A stretch of DNA of 36,792 nt from an uncultured Flavobacterium sp. (GTDB lineage Bacteria > Bacteroidota > Bacteroidia > Flavobacteriales > Flavobacteriaceae), in assembly GCF_946220915.1 (NCBI RefSeq), contig NZ_CAMIHH010000020.1, positions 1 through 36,792 on the forward strand, written 5' to 3'. How positions within the stretch are numbered: the first letter of the stretch is position 1; the number at the start of each line of letters is the position of its first letter. The position numbers and the translations under genes were made by a program. The notes beneath the pieces were generated by a model. The model saw only the letters and a list, made by a program, of their open reading frames with translations, was not told the DNA's origin and made no database searches. Below, piece after piece: positions 14,340 to 22,871 of this stretch.

Positions 14340-17186
14340 TTACCGGACCAGGGAAAAATGCCCCCTGATCTCCGGTGTGGCACTATCGATCTTTACTACA
14401 TACCAGTAATCTGCCGCAGGCAGTGGCATACCGTTGTGTGTTCCGTCCCAGCTGCGGTTGCTCCTGCTAAGCTGGGTAATGAGCTTGCCATAGCGGTCAA
14501 AAATGTCGACAGTAGCTTCGGGAAAGTTACGCATTCCTGCAAGGGTAAACAGGTCGTTTACATTGTCGCCGTTGGGAGTAAAGAACTTTGGTATCAGGTA
14601 TACGGTGAAATTATAAAAATACTCGCCACAGCCATTGCGCGATCGCGCCGATGCGGTGTGATGGCCGCTGGTCATGCCATTAAACTGGTTCGAGTCCTGG
14701 AGTGGCCCGCCATCCATCGAGAATTGGTAATTTTCAGGATCATCATGTTCCATTATGATAAGCGCAACATCAGTATTAACAGCTACAATACGTATCTCCG
14801 GGGCATAAAGTGCCGTTACGGTAAATGTCCTTTCTGCGCTGCACCCAAAACTGTTGGTTATGGTAACCGTATATTCTCCCGGTTCACCTATTGTTATCAT
14901 CTGCGTAGCCTGTCCGGTAGACCATGAGTAAGCCATTCCGGGAATACCGGCATCAAGGTCGGTATCGCCATTTTCACAAAAAGCAACATCTTCATCCGGC
15001 CCCGGCACAGGAAGGTCCCGGTAAATAACATTTACTGCCTCCCGGACCGGCGATGCACAGCCGTTATCTGTTGCCTGTGCGTAAAATGTGGTATCGGCAG
15101 TAATTACCGGGCTTTGTATGCTGTTGCCGGTCCCTATCAGGTTTCCGCCGATGGGCGCATCATACCATTCTATAATACCCGCCGATGGTGTGCCTTCAAG
15201 GGTCACTTCTACGGGTCCGCAGGCATTTACTGTAGCAGTAACACTAAGCGTGGGCAATGGCAGCACCAATGCCTCTATGGCAGTACGCGTTTCCGAAATG
15301 CAGCCTTCAGGGCTTACGGCCTCGGCATAGTAGCTTGTCGTTGTATTTAGTACAGGCGTGATAAAAGTTTCGCCCGTAGCAAGGATGGTCCCCCCTGATG
15401 CAGCAGCATACCAGTTCACTACGGCTGAATTGGATACGGCACCGATGGTTGCCGTACCCTGTGCGCATATTATGCCATTCGTAGTTGATGTTATGCCAGG
15501 AAGTGTATTCACGGTAACTGTAACCGGCACCCGTGCAGATGTGCATGGGCCGTTGGTGGTTTCGGCGTAATAGGTGGTAGTAGCGCTTAGCGAAGGTATT
15601 GTAAAACTATTGCCTGTGCCCAGGGTATCACCTCCCGAAGCCATGGCATACCAGCTTACTGTACCTCCCGAAGCCGTAGCTTCGAGTGTAACCCCTCCTG
15701 TGCCGCAAAGCGCCGCCGGTGTTGTGACAGATAGGGAAGGCAATGGTGTTGCGGTTACCATGACTTCGATACGTGCATCCGAAATGCACCCTGCTGCGCT
15801 TATGGCCTCGGCATAAAAAGATGTATCGGTTGTTATGGCTGGGGTTGTAAAGCTTGTTCCTGAACCAATGGGCGTGCCCCCTGTTGCCGTTGTATACCAG
15901 TTTATTGTTCCCGATGACGCTGTGGCTTGTAATGTTGCAGCATTGCCGCTACAGGCGCTTACCGGCGACAGGGCAGTTATGGTGGGTACAGGGTTTACGG
16001 TTGCCACAACTGCGGTACGCGGCGCTGTGGTACAGCTGCTGTCGTAAGGGGAAGCGTAAAAGGTTGTTGTGCCGGTAATTACCGGAGTGGTAAATGTTGC
16101 GCCTGTTCCTATCTCCGAGGGGCCTGTTGCAGAGGAGTACCAATGTACATCGGCATTATAGCTGGCCGATGCCATAAGTGTTACGCTTCCGGTGCCGCAT
16201 CGGGAACCGGGTATGGTCCCGGTTATTTTTGGCATATTTATCACAGTGCTTCCTGATATCTGCAAAACCGGGTCGCCCGGCATACCACCATATTCGGCTA
16301 TGTAGCCCATTGGGGCATATTCTCCTGCGCTTCCTACATTGGGCAGGTCATTCCATGAGCCGGGAATTCCTACTCCGGGGGCAGTAATGTGGGCATAATC
16401 TTCCTCGCCGGAATTGTTGGGCTCCCCATTGTTCCAAAAGGCAAAGTTGGGTGTAGACCCATTCGCACCGCCATTCCAGAATATCGTACCTGCTTCCGGG
16501 CCGGTCATCCAGCGCCATGTGCCTTCGGTTTGTGAGTCGCTGCCGCCTATCCATCCCGTGCCTGTAGCCTGCTCGCCGCACAGTTGTGCTTCTTCGGCCG
16601 AAAGCAGTGTGGCAAGATAGCCCTGGAGACCGTAATAGTTACTTGCCTGTGCAGCTGTCCTTGCCGCAGTCCAGCTGATTCCGGGCTGGGAAACAAAGCG
16701 GTAATAATGTCCGGTTGAGGGTAAGTAGTTGGCCTCGCCCACGGTTATTGAAAACGAGCGCGATCCTGTAGGGTTGGCGGCTGTGCTGCTGTACCTTACA
16801 TTTTGTACGGCCTGTATAAAAGTGGCATACGGAAGCTCCATGCCGCCCACGCCGCGAATTATGAGCTTGGCAGAGATGGCGTTCCACGTTGTGACAACAT
16901 TTGGTATTGCCGGTGTCAATACAAGGAAGTCCTGACCATTTACATACCCGGAAGATATTTGTATGTAAATGGCATCGGTCATGGTATCATCAGGATCGGA
17001 TATGTTAAAGGTGGTAACAATAGGGATCTGCGAGCCGGGGCAGTACATCTGCTCTCCCGATGCCGTTACTACCGGAGGCTGGTCCTGCGCATTTACAAAT
17101 GCGGCTGCAAACACAAGCAGTAAAAATGAAAACGATTTCGGAAAAAGGGTATTTGTACCCCGTATTGGTAATAAATTCTTCATCAT
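14340..17186 (-). CDS. T9SS type B secreted C-type lectin / Ig-repeat protein
   Basis: 948 residues from the minus-strand ATG at 17186, chosen because a signal peptide follows (cut near VNAQ, residue 34). Upstream in-frame codons overlap the preceding methyltransferase gene. Residues about 155-300 are a C-type lectin-like domain with EPN (255-257) and WND (278-280), the calcium/sugar-binding motifs of mannose-type lectins. Residues 320-722 hold five Ig-like modules of about 80 residues, each with a pattern like WY..A.GG..IGTG..F.TP.I...T.FYA. A sixth, different module lies at 728-792. Residues 865-948 (FFTPNGDNVND...DRYGKLI) are a CHU_C/T9SS type B sorting domain. It is a probable surface adhesin. 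A gap of 19 bp separates it from the preceding gene. Confidence 0.88.
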   Translation of the reverse strand: MMKNLLPIRGTNTLFPKSFSFLLLVFAAAFVNAQDQPPVVTASGEQMYCPGSQIPIVTTFNISDPDDTMTDAIYIQISSGYVNGQDFLVLTPAIPNVVTTWNAISAKLIIRGVGGMELPYATFIQAVQNVRYSSTAANPTGSRSFSITVGEANYLPSTGHYYRFVSQPGISWTAARTAAQASNYYGLQGYLATLLSAEEAQLCGEQATGTGWIGGSDSQTEGTWRWMTGPEAGTIFWNGGANGSTPNFAFWNNGEPNNSGEEDYAHITAPGVGIPGSWNDLPNVGSAGEYAPMGYIAEYGGMPGDPVLQISGSTVINMPKITGTIPGSRCGTGSVTLMASASYNADVHWYSSATGPSEIGTGATFTTPVITGTTTFYASPYDSSCTTAPRTAVVATVNPVPTITALSPVSACSGNAATLQATASSGTINWYTTATGGTPIGSGTSFTTPAITTDTSFYAEAISAAGCISDARIEVMVTATPLPSLSVTTPAALCGTGGVTLEATASGGTVSWYAMASGGDTLGTGNSFTIPSLSATTTYYAETTNGPCTSARVPVTVTVNTLPGITSTTNGIICAQGTATIGAVSNSAVVNWYAAASGGTILATGETFITPVLNTTTSYYAEAVSPEGCISETRTAIEALVLPLPTLSVTATVNACGPVEVTLEGTPSAGIIEWYDAPIGGNLIGTGNSIQSPVITADTTFYAQATDNGCASPVREAVNVIYRDLPVPGPDEDVAFCENGDTDLDAGIPGMAYSWSTGQATQMITIGEPGEYTVTITNSFGCSAERTFTVTALYAPEIRIVAVNTDVALIIMEHDDPENYQFSMDGGPLQDSNQFNGMTSGHHTASARSRNGCGEYFYNFTVYLIPKFFTPNGDNVNDLFTLAGMRNFPEATVDIFDRYGKLITQLSRSNRSWDGTHNGMPLPAADYWYVVKIDSATPEIRGHFSLVR

Positions 17187-17205
17187 GTAAAAGTAAGTAA
17201 ATAGG

Positions 17206-17748
17206 CTACCGTGTGTGGTTTGTATAGTTTTTTTGAAATATATCCCACACCACGACACCTGCGCTTACCGAAATGTTGAGGGAATGTTTAGTGCCCAGCT
17301 GCGGGATTTCGACAGAACCGGTACATTGCCGTATGGCCTCCTGCGATACGCCTTTTACTTCGTTGCCGAATATCAGGGCATACCTGCGGCCTTTCTGTGG
17401 CTCAAAATCGTTGAGGTATACAGCGCCTTCTACCTGCTCGACGGCCCAGACCTCCACATCCTCCGATTGGAGCTTGGCAATTACGTCCAGCACATTTTCA
17501 TGGTACTCCCACGCTACAGTCTCGGTAGCGCCAAGGGCAGTTTTATGGATCTCTTTGTTGGGAGGGGTGGCCGTTATGCCGCACAGATAGATCTTCTCTA
17601 CAAGGAAGGCATCGGCAGTACGGAATACCGACCCGATGTTGTGCAGGCTGCGGACATCATCCAGCACAAGCAGGAGGGGCGTTTTTTCGGCAGCCTTAAA
17701 ATCGGCAATGCTCATGCGCCCCAGCTCATTATTGGCCAGTTTTCTCAT
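17206..17748 (-). CDS. TrmH/SpoU-family RNA 2'-O-methyltransferase
   Basis: 180 residues, single SPOUT domain. The three SpoU motifs are visible: NIGSVFRTADAF (motif 1), ALIFGNEVKGVSQEA (motif 2) and IPQLGTKHSLNISVSAG (motif 3). These form the trefoil-knot AdoMet site. The likely substrate is a ribose 2'-OH in tRNA or rRNA; the exact target cannot be told. It lacks the N-terminal substrate-binding domain seen in RlmB. A perfect -7 box (TATTTTTG, minus strand 17772-17779) lies 23 bp upstream of the start. Confidence 0.88.
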   Translation of the reverse strand: MRKLANNELGRMSIADFKAAEKTPLLLVLDDVRSLHNIGSVFRTADAFLVEKIYLCGITATPPNKEIHKTALGATETVAWEYHENVLDVIAKLQSEDVEVWAVEQVEGAVYLNDFEPQKGRRYALIFGNEVKGVSQEAIRQCTGSVEIPQLGTKHSLNISVSAGVVVWDIFQKNYTNHTR

Positions 17749-17771
17749 GTTATTTTTAGAATAGATAAAAG

Positions 17772-17779
17772 CAAAAATA
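17772..17779 (-). promoter_or_regulatory. -7 box of the TrmH-family gene
   Basis: Minus-strand TATTTTTG, an exact TAnnTTTG, 23 bp before the ATG. The -33 element is unclear. Confidence 0.45.
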
Positions 17780-17820
17780 GCATAAATTAAGGATTTAAGT
17801 AAATTTTAACGTTTGAGGAG

Positions 17821-17850
17821 CCGGAAGTCAGAGGCCGGAAGTCCGATGTC
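17821..17850 (+). repeat. 14-bp (2x7) period repeat CCGGAAG...
   Basis: CCGGAAG-TCAGAGG-CCGGAAG-TCCGATG-TC: two 14-bp units, each made of two heptamers. It lies in the 431-bp spacer 17749-18179, which holds this repeat, a probable RNA (17916-18035), a second heptamer repeat (18074-18090), and no supportable protein gene. Confidence 0.6.
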
Positions 17851-17915
17851 AATATAGTGTTATCCTAAAAAGGTTTACTATTACACTTGCGCAATTAACT
17901 GGCGAGAGTGCAGTT

Positions 17916-18035
17916 CTGCGTGAGGGACAGCAGCGGCATCCTGCCGGAGCCTGCAGGCAGAGGCAGGGTACGAAGGCAGATACAGCGGATGGCCCGGCCA
18001 CGGCGTTGGGTGCGATCGGGATGTGGCACGCCCAA
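17916..18035 (+). ncRNA. Probable structured RNA, Flavo-1-like
   Basis: A G/C-rich block in an otherwise A/T-rich spacer with ordered pairing potential: CTGCC (17941-17945) with GGCAG (17975-17979), an inner GCCTGCAGGC palindrome, and GCCAC (17997-18001) with GTGGC (18023-18027). Words such as CAGCGGCATCC, GATACAGCGGATGGCCCG and ACGCCCAA recall the Flavo-1 RNA motif described from Flavobacteria. This is a match from memory; strand and ends are approximate. No downstream ORF starts close enough to suggest a cis-regulator, apart from mutS about 145 bp away. Confidence 0.5.
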
Positions 18036-18073
18036 AGAACTATAATCACAATGATTAGGTGCGTGTGAAGCTC

Positions 18074-18090
18074 AATCTGAAATCTGAAAT
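18074..18090 (+). repeat. Heptamer repeat AATCTGA
   Basis: AATCTGA-AATCTGA-AAT, just upstream of mutS. Confidence 0.55.
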
Positions 18091-18179
18091 GGAGAAGTTA
18101 TCCACCATTTACAAACACACCGCAAACCTTTTTCGGAATTTGAGTAAATTCGCCTCTTAATCAAATCATACCCTTTACT

Positions 18180-20789
18180 TTGGCAGCCACAAAAGAAAAA
18201 ACCGCGAAGGAAACCCCGTTGATGAAGCAGTACAATGCCATTAAGGCAAAGTACCCCGATGCCTGCCTGCTGTTTCGTGTAGGGGATTTTTATGAAACCT
18301 TTGGCGAAGATGCGGTAAGGGCTGCGGGTATTTTGGGCATTACGCTCACGAAGCGCGGCAGTGGGAGCGAGACCGAAACAGCGCTGGCAGGATTTCCGCA
18401 CCATTCACTGAATACTTACCTGCCAAAACTGGTAAAGGCTGGCCTGCGCGTAGCGATATGCGACCAGCTGGAAGACCCGAAAATGACCAAGACCATTGTA
18501 AAACGCGGCGTGACCGAACTGGTTACCCCCGGGGTTTCTATGAACGATGAGGTATTGCATTCCAAGTCTAATAACTTTTTGGCTTCGGTATATTTTGGGC
18601 GCAAAAGCATGGGTGTGGCATTCCTGGATGTGTCTACAGGCGAATTCCTTACCGCGCAGGGCAATGAGGAATACATTGATAAGCTGCTGCAAAATTTCAG
18701 TCCCAGCGAAGTACTGGTGCCGAAAAACGAAAAGACCAATTTTCGCGATACGTTTGGCGATGATTACCATACCTTTTACCTGGAGGACTGGGTGTACAAA
18801 GAAGATTATGCGTTTGATAGCCTTACGGCACATTTTGGCACCAACTCACTGAAAGGTTTCGGCGTAGAGGAATTACAGGAGGGCATCATAGCATCGGGTG
18901 CAGTGCTGTTCTACCTTTCCGAAACGCAGCACAACAGGGTACAGCACATAACCAATATCCAGCGCATTGCCGAGGATGCCTACGTGTGGATGGACCGTTT
19001 TACGATACGCAACCTCGAACTCTACCAAAGCCCGAACGTGAATGCCGTGACCCTGCTCGACGTGATCGACAGGACGCTCTCGCCAATGGGTAGCCGACTG
19101 CTGAAGCGCTGGCTGGCCCTCCCTTTAAAAGATGCCAACAAAATACGGGCACGCCACGAGGTGGTTGCCTATCTTAACGAAAATAAAAATACATTACTCA
19201 AGATACAGCAGCAGGTAAAGCAGATATCCGACCTGGAAAGGCTAATATCAAAAATAGCTACCGGCAAAGTATCGCCACGGGAGGTAGTATACCTGAAGGA
19301 TTCGCTCGACGCGATCGTGCCTGTTAAGAACCTTGCACTCGAAAGCAACAATGAGGCGCTGAAAGCCATTGGCGACAGCCTGCATGCCTGTGAACTGCTC
19401 CGCGAAAAGATAAAAACCACACTCAATCCCGAAGCGCCTGTAGCCATAAGCAAGGGCAATGCCATTGCACAGGGCGTACACCCGGAATTGGATGAACTTC
19501 GGGCTATTGCTTATTCGGGTAAGGAATTTTTGGAAGGGATAGAAAAACGCGAGTCGGAACTGACTGGGATATCGTCATTGAAGATTTCCTTCAATAACGT
19601 ATTCGGCTACTATATTGAGGTGCGCAACACGCATAAAGATAAAGTGCCTGCCGAATGGATCCGCAAGCAGACCCTTGTAAATGCCGAACGCTACATTACC
19701 GAGGAACTGAAGGAATACGAAACCAAGATACTCGGTGCAGAGGAAAAGATACACCAACTCGAATCGCAACTGTTCGAGCAGCTTGTAGTTTGGATAGCAA
19801 CCTACATCAAGCCGGTGCAGCTCAACGCGAGCCTTATCGCACAAGTGGACTGCCTGGCATCGTTTGCGCAGCTGGCCATTGATAATAAATATGTTTGCCC
19901 TGAAATTGACGACAGCTTTGAACTGGATATTAAAGAGGGCCGCCACCCTGTTATCGAAAAGCAATTGCCGGTAGGCATACCCTACATTACCAACGATGTA
20001 TTCCTGGACCGCTTACAACAGCAGATCATCATGATCACAGGTCCCAATATGTCGGGTAAGTCGGCTATCCTTCGCCAAACCGCGCTTATTGTGCTGCTGG
20101 CACAAATGGGGAGTTTTGTCCCTGCCGAAAGCGTGCGCATGGGTGTGGTAGATAAAATATTTACAAGGGTGGGCGCATCGGACAACATATCGATGGGCGA
20201 ATCGACCTTTATGGTGGAGATGAATGAAACGGCGAGCATCCTGAACAACATTTCCGACCGAAGCCTGATCCTGCTGGACGAGATAGGGCGTGGGACAAGT
20301 ACTTATGATGGTATCTCGATTGCCTGGGCCATAGCTGAATTTTTACATGAGCACCCGGCACAGCCAAAAACGCTTTTTGCCACGCACTACCATGAGCTCA
20401 ACGAGATGCAGGATATTTTTGGCAGGATTCAAAACTATAATGTATCGGTAAAGGAACTTAAGGATACGGTATTGTTTATCCGCAAGCTTGTAAAGGGCGG
20501 CTCGGCGCACAGTTTTGGCATTCATGTTGCCAAAATGGCGGGAATGCCGCAAACAGTGATACAAAAAGCCCAAAAGATGCTTAAAAAGCTGGAAAAGAAC
20601 CATTCGGGTGAAGCGCTGGGCAACATAAAGGCAGCGGCCAAAGATGAACTACAGCTAAGCTTTTTTAACCTGGACGACCCTTTACTTGAAGAAATTAAGG
20701 AAGAGATCGTAAATATCGACATCAATACACTTACCCCGGTGGAAGCATTGATGAAGCTGAATGAGATAAAGAGGATGTTGGTGAAATAG
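18180..20789 (+). CDS. mutS: DNA mismatch repair protein MutS
   Basis: 869 residues, a normal MutS1 length. It recognises mismatches and starts methyl-independent repair with MutL. Seen in order: mismatch-reading FYE (F37, E39) in RVGDFYETFGEDA; the connector and lever regions; clamp; ATPase with Walker A GPNMSGKS (621-628); STFMVEM; Walker B LILLDEIGRGTSTYDG; ATHYHEL. The start is placed at TTG 18180 because the residues that follow (AATKEKTAKETPL) look like the usual MutS N-terminus; ATG 18222 (residue 15) is the fallback. The gene is followed by an inverted palindromic repeat and then two tRNA genes. Confidence 0.96.
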   Translation: MAATKEKTAKETPLMKQYNAIKAKYPDACLLFRVGDFYETFGEDAVRAAGILGITLTKRGSGSETETALAGFPHHSLNTYLPKLVKAGLRVAICDQLEDPKMTKTIVKRGVTELVTPGVSMNDEVLHSKSNNFLASVYFGRKSMGVAFLDVSTGEFLTAQGNEEYIDKLLQNFSPSEVLVPKNEKTNFRDTFGDDYHTFYLEDWVYKEDYAFDSLTAHFGTNSLKGFGVEELQEGIIASGAVLFYLSETQHNRVQHITNIQRIAEDAYVWMDRFTIRNLELYQSPNVNAVTLLDVIDRTLSPMGSRLLKRWLALPLKDANKIRARHEVVAYLNENKNTLLKIQQQVKQISDLERLISKIATGKVSPREVVYLKDSLDAIVPVKNLALESNNEALKAIGDSLHACELLREKIKTTLNPEAPVAISKGNAIAQGVHPELDELRAIAYSGKEFLEGIEKRESELTGISSLKISFNNVFGYYIEVRNTHKDKVPAEWIRKQTLVNAERYITEELKEYETKILGAEEKIHQLESQLFEQLVVWIATYIKPVQLNASLIAQVDCLASFAQLAIDNKYVCPEIDDSFELDIKEGRHPVIEKQLPVGIPYITNDVFLDRLQQQIIMITGPNMSGKSAILRQTALIVLLAQMGSFVPAESVRMGVVDKIFTRVGASDNISMGESTFMVEMNETASILNNISDRSLILLDEIGRGTSTYDGISIAWAIAEFLHEHPAQPKTLFATHYHELNEMQDIFGRIQNYNVSVKELKDTVLFIRKLVKGGSAHSFGIHVAKMAGMPQTVIQKAQKMLKKLEKNHSGEALGNIKAAAKDELQLSFFNLDDPLLEEIKEEIVNIDINTLTPVEALMKLNEIKRMLVK

Positions 20790-20791
20790 AA

Positions 20792-20828
20792 GCCTCACCC
20801 CAACCCCTCTCCAAAAGAGAGGGGCAGC
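20792..20828 (-). repeat. Palindromic repeat after mutS
   Basis: CCCCTCTC (20804-20811), loop CAAAA, GAGAGGGG (20817-20824): an 8-bp perfect stem. On the minus strand it reads like the copies at 1083 and 3359, so it is the same family in opposite orientation. It starts two bases after the mutS stop. Confidence 0.75.
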
Positions 20829-20941
20829 TACACTCCTGCTAAACTTACGCTTGGGGATTAAAAGTGAGTAAAAAATTTACCATTTAAGCCAAACGTTATC
20901 AGAACATTATATTTTTTGTTTTATTTTTTTTGCCGAAAGGC

Positions 20942-20971
20942 TTGCGAAATTGAATTTATGTGCTACCTTTG
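20942..20971 (+). promoter_or_regulatory. Promoter of the tRNA genes
   Basis: TTG (20942-20944), 19-bp spacer, TACCTTTG (20964-20971): an exact Bacteroidota promoter, 40 bp before tRNA-Gly. Confidence 0.75.
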
Positions 20972-21011
20972 CATCCGCAATGATGAAATAATCAAAGCGA
21001 TTTGAAATAAT

Positions 21012-21084
21012 GCGAAAATAGCTCAGTTGGTAGAGCGCCACCTTGCCAAGGTGGAGGTCGCGGGTTCGAATCCCGTTTTTCGCT
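21012..21084 (+). tRNA. tRNA-Gly (GCC)
   Basis: 73-nt cloverleaf. Acceptor GCGAAAA pairs with TTTTCGC, D-arm GCTCAGTTGGTAGAGC, anticodon stem CCACC/GGTGG with loop TTGCCAA (anticodon GCC), T-loop TTCGAAT, discriminator T. CCA is not encoded. Confidence 0.96.
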
Positions 21085-21095
21085 CAACTTTTTAA

Positions 21096-21181
21096 GCTCG
21101 AGTGGTGGAATCGGTAGACACGCTGGACTTAAAATCCAGTGGGCAGTAATGCCCGTGTGGGTTCAAGTCCCACCTTGAGTA
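21096..21181 (+). tRNA. tRNA-Leu (UAA)
   Basis: 86-nt class II tRNA with a long variable arm (GGGCAGTAATGCCC). Anticodon loop CTTAAAA gives anticodon TAA. T-loop is TTCAAGT. Acceptor GCTCGAG pairs with CTTGAGT with two wobble pairs. It lies 11 bp after tRNA-Gly, in one transcript. CCA is not encoded. Confidence 0.95.
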
Positions 21182-21190
21182 CGCAGTATA

Positions 21191-21218
21191 AAGCCCCAAC
21201 ATTTGTTGGGGCTTTTTT
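21191..21218 (+). terminator. Intrinsic terminator of the tRNA operon
   Basis: AAGCCCCAAC, loop ATTT, GTTGGGGCTT with a T-run to 21218: a 10-bp stem plus U-tract directly after tRNA-Leu. Confidence 0.9.
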
Positions 21219-21260
21219 ATGTTTTGTGGTTTTTACCGAATCAGCCCAATCCCGGAGTCC

Positions 21261-21968
21261 TTACTTTAGCCACGACAAATCACTCCCTGGTTCCAGTTCC
21301 TCCGGCTTGTTGCCCTGCCGGAACAATCGTGCAGGCAAATCGCCTTTGAGCAGTACCGAATTCCCTTTTACCTCCAGCCAGCTTCCTTCCCTAAGGCCCA
21401 GTACCGGCTGCGGGTTGAACTGGTGGAACTCCTTTATCCTGGTTTCGCGCGTTTCACCCATGTGGACAGAGCCCGGCTGCGGGTCGAGGTAATGCGGGTT
21501 GAGGTTAAAGTTGATTGCGCCAAGCGTTTTGAAGCTCGGGGGGTAAATAATGGGCATATCATTGGTGGTCTGCATCGTGAGCCCGCATATATTGCTCCCT
21601 GCGCTGCTGCCCAGATAGGGAGTGCCATTTTCTATGGCATTTTTAAGCGCCGTCATTACACCCGTTTTATACAGCTGTGTTACAAGCAGAAAAGTATTGC
21701 CTCCTCCGGTAAACAATGCTTCGGCACTGGCAACTGCACTGGCCGGATCCTCAAATTCATGCACGCCCTTTACAGTTATATTAAGCTGCGCAAAAAAGGC
21801 AGCTACGCGTTGGGTGTAATCATCATGGCTGATGCCGCCCGGCCTGGCGTAGGGAATGAACAGCAGGGAACTGCATTTTTTAAAATGGCCTGCAAGAACA
21901 GGCCTTAGGTATTCGAGGTAATTACCGCCGTGAAGCGTGGAAGTGCTTGCAATAATTAGTTTTTTCAT
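21261..21968 (-). CDS. pepE: Dipeptidase E (peptidase S51)
   Basis: 235 residues, the usual length for the cytoplasmic Asp-dipeptidase that hydrolyses N-terminal Asp-X dipeptides. The nucleophile elbow is GSSAGS (catalytic S122), preceded by FTGGGNTF (87-93). H159 in NPHYLD is a likely second catalytic residue. There is no signal peptide. Upstream on the minus strand, TAACTTTA is a possible -7 box. The gene is convergent with the tRNA operon, whose terminator separates them. Confidence 0.92.
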   Translation of the reverse strand: MKKLIIASTSTLHGGNYLEYLRPVLAGHFKKCSSLLFIPYARPGGISHDDYTQRVAAFFAQLNITVKGVHEFEDPASAVASAEALFTGGGNTFLLVTQLYKTGVMTALKNAIENGTPYLGSSAGSNICGLTMQTTNDMPIIYPPSFKTLGAINFNLNPHYLDPQPGSVHMGETRETRIKEFHQFNPQPVLGLREGSWLEVKGNSVLLKGDLPARLFRQGNKPEELEPGSDLSWLK

Positions 21969-22160
21969 CCGTTAGATCTTAAGACGGGTAAAGTTACAAA
22001 GATTTTGATGCACATAAAAAGGGATCGTGCTTTACGCAGAACAAACAACCAATTACAGTAACCAAACTTGAAAAACTCCACATTACTCGTGTGCCCTGCC
22101 TTTGGGCGCTCTGTAAATTCGCCGGAAACTATTATCTTTATGATAGGAAAACCAAAGCCG

Positions 22161-22871
22161 ATGAAAAATAACCTTTTGTACCTGTTACTCTGCCTTTCGC
22201 TCGCTGCATTTTCACAGGAGCGGAAAACCCTTAACGGGCGTGTGGTTACCGACGGCGCGGGTATTGGCGGCATTTTTATCATCAATAAAAATACGGGTGC
22301 CGAAAAAAAATCGGATGCAATGGGCAATTTTACTGTTGAAGCCAGGGCAGGCGATGTGATCGCGGCCTATAGCGCCCGGACCGAAGTACGTGATTTTATT
22401 ATCAGTGAAGAATCGTTCCTGGAAAACCCTTTCATGATCAGCATTAATGCGCAGGCTTATGAGCTGGATGAAGTGGTGGTGGAAAAAAGAGTAACTTCTG
22501 AATCGCTGGGCCTGGTGCCGCCGGGACAAAAACAGTATACGCCAGCAGAAAGGAAGCTTTTCACAGCTACGAGCGGCTTTGGCATCGACATTATCCTCAA
22601 TGCCCTTAGCGGGCGTACCAAAATGCTCAAGCGTGCCGTTGAAACCGAGAAAAAGGAAATGCTCATGGAACTGATAGGCAACGTATGCACGGAGGAAGAG
22701 ATCAGGACTGAATATAAAATACCGGACGAATACATTCGGGGGTTTGTATATTATGCAGTGGAAGATAAAGAATTTGCCAGTGCCCTGAAAGCAGGCAATG
22801 ACACCATGACCCGGTTCCTGCTAACGGGCCTGGCCGCTAAATACCGTGAAATAATAGCCAATGAAAAGTAA
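22161..22871 (+). CDS. Secreted carboxypeptidase-regulatory-like protein, paralogue 1
   Basis: 236 residues from ATG 22161, chosen because a clean signal peptide follows (cut near AFSQ). The frame is open upstream to a TTG at 22068, but a -7-like box (TATCTTTA near 22132) argues against that start. Residues about 20-110 are a CarboxypepD_reg-like beta-sandwich (LNGRVVTDGAGIGGIFI, NTGAEKKSDAMGNFTV) ending in YELDEVVVEKR, the pattern seen at the N-termini of SusC-like proteins. After it come YTPAERKL, GRTKMLKRAVETE and a helical tail (IPDEYIRGFVYY). No TonB receptor or peptidase domain follows. The function is unknown. The next gene starts 11 bp before this one ends. Confidence 0.75.
   Translation: MKNNLLYLLLCLSLAAFSQERKTLNGRVVTDGAGIGGIFIINKNTGAEKKSDAMGNFTVEARAGDVIAAYSARTEVRDFIISEESFLENPFMISINAQAYELDEVVVEKRVTSESLGLVPPGQKQYTPAERKLFTATSGFGIDIILNALSGRTKMLKRAVETEKKEMLMELIGNVCTEEEIRTEYKIPDEYIRGFVYYAVEDKEFASALKAGNDTMTRFLLTGLAAKYREIIANEK

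Noticed and set aside
14920..16100. A CRISPR-like or tandem DNA array in the lectin gene
   Set aside because: The repetition is at protein level (about 80-residue Ig-like modules) with diverged DNA and no regular spacers.
20897..20935. T-rich run upstream of the tRNAs as a terminator of mutS
   Set aside because: No stem directly precedes it; the nearest hairpin is the repeat at 20804-20824, about 70 bp away.
22068..22160. N-terminal extension of paralogue 1 from TTG 22068
   Set aside because: It would put a signal peptide in the middle of the protein and contains a promoter-like box; the other paralogues begin directly with the signal peptide.
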